Positions 60,209 to 64,000 of a stretch of DNA of 64,000 nucleotides are shown here, piece by piece. Origin of the DNA: Thermoproteus uzoniensis 768-20. GTDB lineage: Archaea; Thermoproteota; Thermoprotei; Thermoproteales; Thermoproteaceae. Under the pieces are notes generated by a model that saw nothing but the letters and a program-made list of their open reading frames with translations, had not been told where the DNA came from and searched no databases. The stretch lies in contig NC_015315.1 in assembly GCF_000193375.1 (NCBI RefSeq), positions 1,744,622 to 1,808,621 on the forward strand, read 5' to 3'. A program made the position numbers and the translations under genes. The stretch's first letter is position 1. Each line of letters begins with the position of its first letter.

Positions 60209-61615
60209 TTAACAGTGAGGACATATAGCCTCTTTTATTGAGTTAATTTTATTTCTTAAAATAGTGAATTCCAATACTAATATGACTATTATAGAACCAA
60301 GGAAGATGGACAGCACGGCCATACTCGAGACGGAGTAGTAGAAGGCTATCCCGAGAAGGACGGCGCCAGCCGCGGCCACGGCTTTTCCCCATAGCGAGGA
60401 TATCCTAAACGCGGCGGCTGCCAGCAACACGAGCGAGGCCACGTAGTAGAGCGAGTCTACGGCGTAGGCGTACTCCATTGCGTTATACGCCAGCGCGATC
60501 GACTCTCTGTACCCGCTCAGATAGGCGGCGAGGTACGCGGCCGCCGCCGTCGCCGCCGCCAGCGCCGTGCTGAGGTAGAGCGCGTTCGCCGGCGACTTGA
60601 ACTCATTGGTCTCTGCATATCTCCTAGGCATTAGGCCGTCGCGGGCGACGCCGTATATCATCCTCGCGGTCGCGTTGAGCGTGGCTAGGTAACAGCTGAA
60701 TACGCTCGCGATAACCGCCGCTGCGAACAAGGCTTCCCCCGGCGTGCCTAGATATCTGCCGATCATGCCGTATATGGGGTTGGCGCCCGACGAGGCTTGG
60801 TCGACGAAGTTCTCCACGGCGTTCTGCGAGAAGCCCAAGTTAGCCGCTATGGCGTAGGTCACCAATACGTAGAGAAGCCCCATAGAGAGCGTGGCGAGCA
60901 ACGTGCCTAGAGGCACGTCGCGCCTAGGGCTCACGGCCTCCTCGGCCAGTTGGGTCGACACCTCGAACCCCATGAAGTACGTCACCGAATAGAGCAAGCC
61001 GCCTGAGAGCGCGGCCAACACGGGCAGGGAGCCCGACGCGAAGGTTCCCTGCGGCGTGAAGGGAAGTAGCGAGAGCCTTCCCCAGTTGGCGTATATGGTC
61101 AGCCCTGCGAAGGCCAGGAGTATGGCCACCTCGGCGCTCGTCAACGCGGCCTCGGTCCTTATGCTGGGCCTAATCCCGAGCACTGCCGGGATCAACGCCA
61201 AGATCAGAGGCAGGGGGACCAGATAGGCGGGATTTACGGCCGTGCCCGTCAAGACGGCCAAGCTCTGGGACGCGAGGTACCCGAACGCTATGGCGACGGA
61301 GCCCAGCCCCAGCGTCGCGCTGTAGAGCAGAGTGTAGACGGCCCAGTTTAGGAAGCCGGCCTTGGGGCCGAGAGTATTGGCGACGTACGCGTAGAGGCTG
61401 GCTGCGTGGGGGTACCTCTTCGCCAGTACGAACACCGAGTAGACTATCGCCATTACGCCGAGCGTTGTCAACAACATGGCGAGGGGCGCTGCGGCTCCGG
61501 CGTACTGCATTATGAGCGCGGCGCCGCCCGCTATGCTGTAGGCGGGGGCCTGGCCCGCCAGAGAGTTGTAGATAGCGCCGCCTAGGCCGGTCGCCTTCCT
61601 TTCGAGCTCGCCCAT
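60209..61615 (-). CDS. APC-family amino acid permease
   Basis: Twelve-helix transporter: YSIAGGAALIMQYAGAAAPLAML (helix 1 unwound region), VLAKRYPHAASLYAYVANTLGPKAGFLNWAVYTLLY (helix 3 loop typical of amino acid permeases), GFEVSTQLAEEAVSPRRDVPLGT, and RMIYGVARDGLMPRRYAETN. 468 aa fits. The substrate is unknown. It lies downstream of the 61646 gene (30-bp gap) and upstream of DUF998 on the same strand. Confidence 0.87.
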   Translation of the reverse strand: MGELERKATGLGGAIYNSLAGQAPAYSIAGGAALIMQYAGAAAPLAMLLTTLGVMAIVYSVFVLAKRYPHAASLYAYVANTLGPKAGFLNWAVYTLLYSATLGLGSVAIAFGYLASQSLAVLTGTAVNPAYLVPLPLILALIPAVLGIRPSIRTEAALTSAEVAILLAFAGLTIYANWGRLSLLPFTPQGTFASGSLPVLAALSGGLLYSVTYFMGFEVSTQLAEEAVSPRRDVPLGTLLATLSMGLLYVLVTYAIAANLGFSQNAVENFVDQASSGANPIYGMIGRYLGTPGEALFAAAVIASVFSCYLATLNATARMIYGVARDGLMPRRYAETNEFKSPANALYLSTALAAATAAAAYLAAYLSGYRESIALAYNAMEYAYAVDSLYYVASLVLLAAAAFRISSLWGKAVAAAGAVLLGIAFYYSVSSMAVLSIFLGSIIVILVLEFTILRNKINSIKEAICPHC

Positions 61616-61645
61616 GGAGGCGCTGAGAGGGCCCGGAGTTATCCC

Positions 61646-62245
61646 TTATTGAACGTTCAACATCCCCTCGGCCACCTTCTTCATTTTCTCCACTAGGTCG
61701 AGTATGCCCGGCAGATCCTCCCTCTTGGCTACTATGTATATCTGGTTGTCGTGCCTCAACACGTGCTCTGGGCTTATGCCGACAGCCCTCATTAGCTGGA
61801 CCAAGAAAGTCACGGCGCCTACCGGCGCTTGTCGCGGGAACACCACCTTTACGAGCCCTTTGTCCGCCTCGGCGCGGCCCAACAGACGGGCTGGCGCCAG
61901 GACCCAAGTCTTGGACCCGTCGCTGAGCGCCACGAAGGGCTCGCCTGATTTGTAAATTGCGTTGAGATCCACTGTTCCCCCCTCGGCCTCGGCCATGCCG
62001 CTGTAGGCCACCGACTCTACATATCTGAAGTCCTCGGGCCTCGTCGTTGTCGAACCGAAGGTCTTCTCGAGCCTTTCCAAGGCCTTGACTATGGTGGGTA
62101 TCTTTACGTCCTTCCCGGTGGCCGCGTCGACCAGGGGCTTTATGGCGCGCGCAACGGCCGAGAGGTTGGCGAGGCCCGTCGACAACACTAACGAGTATAG
62201 GGGGTTTCCCTCCACTGCCAGCCTCACGGCTTCCTGTATTTTCAT
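61646..62245 (-). CDS. Hypothetical protein, 199 aa
   Basis: Function not recognised. The N-terminal half is helical with a NLSAVARAIKPLVDAATGKDVKIPTIVKALERLEK segment, reminiscent of small regulatory HTH proteins. The C-terminal part has two beta-alpha-beta units (GLVKVVFPRQAPVGAVTFLVQLMRAVGIS and QIYIVAKREDLPGILDLVEKMKK), suggesting an ACT-like fold that might sense an amino acid. That would suit its place ahead of the amino acid permease, but it is an inference. Confidence 0.55.
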   Translation of the reverse strand: MKIQEAVRLAVEGNPLYSLVLSTGLANLSAVARAIKPLVDAATGKDVKIPTIVKALERLEKTFGSTTTRPEDFRYVESVAYSGMAEAEGGTVDLNAIYKSGEPFVALSDGSKTWVLAPARLLGRAEADKGLVKVVFPRQAPVGAVTFLVQLMRAVGISPEHVLRHDNQIYIVAKREDLPGILDLVEKMKKVAEGMLNVQ

Positions 62246-62394
62246 TGAATTTGAATAACTTAATTGTTTTTATGCTTTTCCTTATATTAAAGAAAAACTT
62301 ATTTTAATGAAAAATAATATATCTTAAATATTTTTGTTTCATTTATGTCATAAATAAGACAAAAAGTTTATATTTTTGATGTATACAGGCTCTT
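62246..62394. promoter_or_regulatory. AT-rich divergent promoter region
   Basis: 149 bp, strongly AT-rich. AAGTTTATATTT at 62364-62375 is centred about 25 nt before ATG 62395. On the minus strand, A/T runs at 62258-62275 precede ATG 62245. No other element recognised. Confidence 0.55.
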
Positions 62395-63219
62395 ATGGAC
62401 ATCGGCGTGGTCCAATACGCCCTTTCGGTGATATCGGGCGTGCTGGTGGGGTTCTCGCTCGGTCTAATAGGCGGAGGCGGCTCGATACTTGCCGTGCCGC
62501 TTTTCCTCTACTTCGTTGGCCTTTCGGCGTTGCCCAACTCGGCGCATATAGCCATAGGCACGACGGCGTTGGCGGTCGGGATAAACGCATTTATAAACTC
62601 GTATATGCATTTCAAGAAGAGGAACATAGCGCCTAGGGTTGGCGCTGTGTTTGCGGCCGTGGGTCTCGTGGGCTCGTTAATAGGCGCATATCTAGGCCAC
62701 ATAACGCCGGGCACCTCGCTCCTGACATACTTCGCGATAGCCATGATAGCTCTGGGCATCTACGTGGCTGTTAGGAAAGAGCCAGCGAGGGCCGGCGGGC
62801 TGGAGGAGCTCGAAAGAGTTACGGAGGCCGCGAGGAGGTGCCCGAGGCTCACGCCGTCAGTCATAGCCAAGGTCGCCGGCTTCGGGTTCGTCGTAGGCCT
62901 GCTCAGCGGGTATTTCGGCATAGGCGGCGGCTTCTTGATAGTGCCGAGCCTCATGTTCTCGGCCGGCCTCTGCATAACCAGGGCCATAGGGACGAGCCTC
63001 TTGAGCGTGGGCACCTTCGGCGTGGCGGCCGGCGCGGAGTACTGGTACTACGGCAACGTCATACCGCTCGTCGCGTTGCTCTACGTGCTGGGCGGCATCG
63101 GCGGCGGGTATCTGGGAACGAGTCTGGCAGTGAAGGCTCCGAAGGACGCCTTGAGGAAGGCCTACGGCGCGATCATCGTGGCCGTCGGCATCTATATGCT
63201 GTACAGGATATACGGCTAG
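62395..63219 (+). CDS. TauE/SafE-family sulfite or anion exporter
   Basis: Seven to eight helix membrane protein with the internal duplication of the family. The first repeat has GFSLGLIGGGGSILAVPLFLYFVGL and IAIGTTALAVGINAFINSYMHFKK; the second has GLLSGYFGIGGGFLIVPSLMF and AIGTSLLSVGTFGVAAG. Members move sulfite, sulfoacetate or other anions; the substrate here is unknown. 274 aa fits. A strong TATA box precedes the ATG. Confidence 0.85.
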   Translation: MDIGVVQYALSVISGVLVGFSLGLIGGGGSILAVPLFLYFVGLSALPNSAHIAIGTTALAVGINAFINSYMHFKKRNIAPRVGAVFAAVGLVGSLIGAYLGHITPGTSLLTYFAIAMIALGIYVAVRKEPARAGGLEELERVTEAARRCPRLTPSVIAKVAGFGFVVGLLSGYFGIGGGFLIVPSLMFSAGLCITRAIGTSLLSVGTFGVAAGAEYWYYGNVIPLVALLYVLGGIGGGYLGTSLAVKAPKDALRKAYGAIIVAVGIYMLYRIYG

Positions 63220-63848
63220 AGCAAGTCCTTTATGGTCAGCTCAGGCCTAAAACGCCTGATGAAGGCGAACCCGTTGACGACGGGATAGAAGGGGCTGCTT
63301 CCTCCGTCTTGTAAATCCACGTACCCCTTCTGCCAAAGGTCGCTCAATATACGGGCGTAGAGGAGCCTCTTCTCCACGGTCTCTCTGGCCACTTGGACCT
63401 CCCTTGGCGCGTACTGCACCGCTATCCTTATATCGCGCATCTTGACCAACTCGCGGGGGGAGAGGTCGGACCTGACGACGGGACATAGCGTCGACATGAC
63501 GAAGTTTATCTCCATCCTTATCTCCTTGGCGACGGGGTCCAGCTCGTACCTTATCACCTTGGGCAGATAGGGAAACGACCTGCAGGTCAGAGGCTTGTAG
63601 AGGCCGTGCACGAGGCATTTAGTGCCCTTGAGGAAGGGGCATTTGCCCTCTTCGTCAAGCAACATGAGGTAGCTGAGCGCCACCCTCACGCCGCTTATGG
63701 TGTCGAGAAGCGTATAGGCCGGGGCGAACTTGACCCTCACATCGAGATCGCGCGCCAACGACTCCAGCACGTACACTTCGTGCGGTAGCACGGTCACTGG
63801 GCTGGCCCTGCAACAGAGGGCGCAATTAGGCATACAGGCGAACGTCAC
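63216..63848 (-). CDS. YkgJ-type cysteine-cluster protein
   Basis: The N-terminal CMPNCALCC (residues 5-13) and later CPFLKGTKCLVHGLYKPLTCRSFP reproduce the YkgJ/UPF0153 pattern of conserved Cys that binds zinc or an iron-sulfur cluster. The function is unknown in most organisms. 210 aa is typical of archaeal members. The start is GTG 63848, with TTTATAAAG 25 nt upstream. It overlaps the exporter gene end by 4 nt (convergent). Confidence 0.8.
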   Translation of the reverse strand: MTFACMPNCALCCRASPVTVLPHEVYVLESLARDLDVRVKFAPAYTLLDTISGVRVALSYLMLLDEEGKCPFLKGTKCLVHGLYKPLTCRSFPYLPKVIRYELDPVAKEIRMEINFVMSTLCPVVRSDLSPRELVKMRDIRIAVQYAPREVQVARETVEKRLLYARILSDLWQKGYVDLQDGGSSPFYPVVNGFAFIRRFRPELTIKDLL

Positions 63849-63916
63849 CGCGACGTATGTCCGCTCGCACTTTATAAATTAATCTCCATGTAAACTCCCA
63901 GACATGTCAAGAGGAC

Positions 63917-64000
63917 TTATGAGGGGGCTATCCTAACTACGCCGACGTCGTCGAAGTCCTCGTCGTTGGACAATATCGTGTCTATGCCGTATATCTGCAT
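63917..64000 (-). CDS. C-terminal end of a PIN-domain (VapC-like) protein, partial
   Basis: The last 27 codons are visible, ending IYGIDTILSNDEDFDDVGVV then RIAPS and TAA. The Asp-rich ILSNDEDFD motif is the usual end of PIN-domain ribonucleases, where it supplies an active-site acidic residue. The gene continues beyond the right edge, so whether an antitoxin gene accompanies it cannot be seen. Confidence 0.75.
   Translation of the reverse strand: MQIYGIDTILSNDEDFDDVGVVRIAPS

Overview
The window reads as the chromosome of a hyperthermophilic crenarchaeon of the Thermoproteales, most like Thermoproteus or Pyrobaculum. The supporting genes are sn-glycerol-1-phosphate dehydrogenase, TFB, RFC small subunit, ribosomal proteins L12, L22, L38e and L13e, archaeal AdkA, archease, Trm1, NMD3 and a TIP49/RuvB-like ATPase. 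Most genes have a TATA-like box (TTTAAA, TTATAAAT and similar) centred about 22-27 nt before the start codon, so most transcripts look leaderless. I used this spacing to choose starts. There is a free-standing 5S rRNA gene, a tRNA-Gln with a D-loop intron and three C/D box sRNAs, two of them overlapping the stop codon of the gene in front. This fits the same group. Coding density is high, with many 1-26 nt overlaps between neighbours.

Layout. 1-3.7 kb: archease, 3-hexulose-6-phosphate synthase, adenylate kinase, a DJ-1-like protein and G1P dehydrogenase. 3.7-6.2 kb: an accessory patch with a degenerate tRNA-His-like gene, a 52-bp duplicated gene end, a stop-interrupted Gly/Thr-rich surface-protein gene, an anchored secreted protein and a GC-rich non-coding block. 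6.2-13.9 kb: malic enzyme, citrate synthase, RuvB-like ATPase, site-2 protease. 13.9-19.5 kb: ribosomal proteins, a cobalamin adenosyltransferase with a structured leader, a membrane-tethered regulator, a UbiA prenyltransferase. 19.4-24.5 kb: siroheme decarboxylase-like protein, methylisocitrate lyase, methylcitrate dehydratase, isocitrate dehydrogenase. With citrate synthase these supply the TCA and methylcitrate pathways. 24.5-27.6 kb: acetyltransferase, NMD3, a C5 cytosine methyltransferase and, divergently, a PD-(D/E)XK-like protein (candidate restriction-modification pair). 27.7-44.4 kb: information processing and tRNA modification (flavin disulfide reductase, TGS GTPase, RFC, TFB, L13e, Trm1, Trm11-like enzyme, PUA protein, RIO-like kinase), alcohol dehydrogenase, aldose epimerase, 5S rRNA.

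44.5-51.4 kb: a catabolic operon (MFS transporter, HyuA, HyuB, winged-helix regulator), a DUF998 protein and a NicO-like metal transporter behind nested palindromes. 51.4-52.5 kb: a decayed gene, a possible structured RNA and tRNA-Gln. 52.6-57.7 kb: a respiratory locus resembling Sulfolobus cbsAB-soxLN (cytochrome b558/566, membrane partner, Rieske protein, cytochrome b), arranged as two divergent arms. 57.7-64 kb: enoyl-CoA hydratase family protein, SurE, DUF998, APC permease, TauE/SafE exporter, YkgJ-type protein and the end of a PIN-domain toxin-like gene.

No CRISPR array, complete insertion sequence, integrase or 16S/23S rRNA gene is visible. The points most worth checking are the methyltransferase/nuclease pair, the leader of the cobalamin adenosyltransferase, the palindromic promoter of the metal transporter, the 51.6-51.8 kb structured RNA and the decayed patch at 3.7-5.7 kb.
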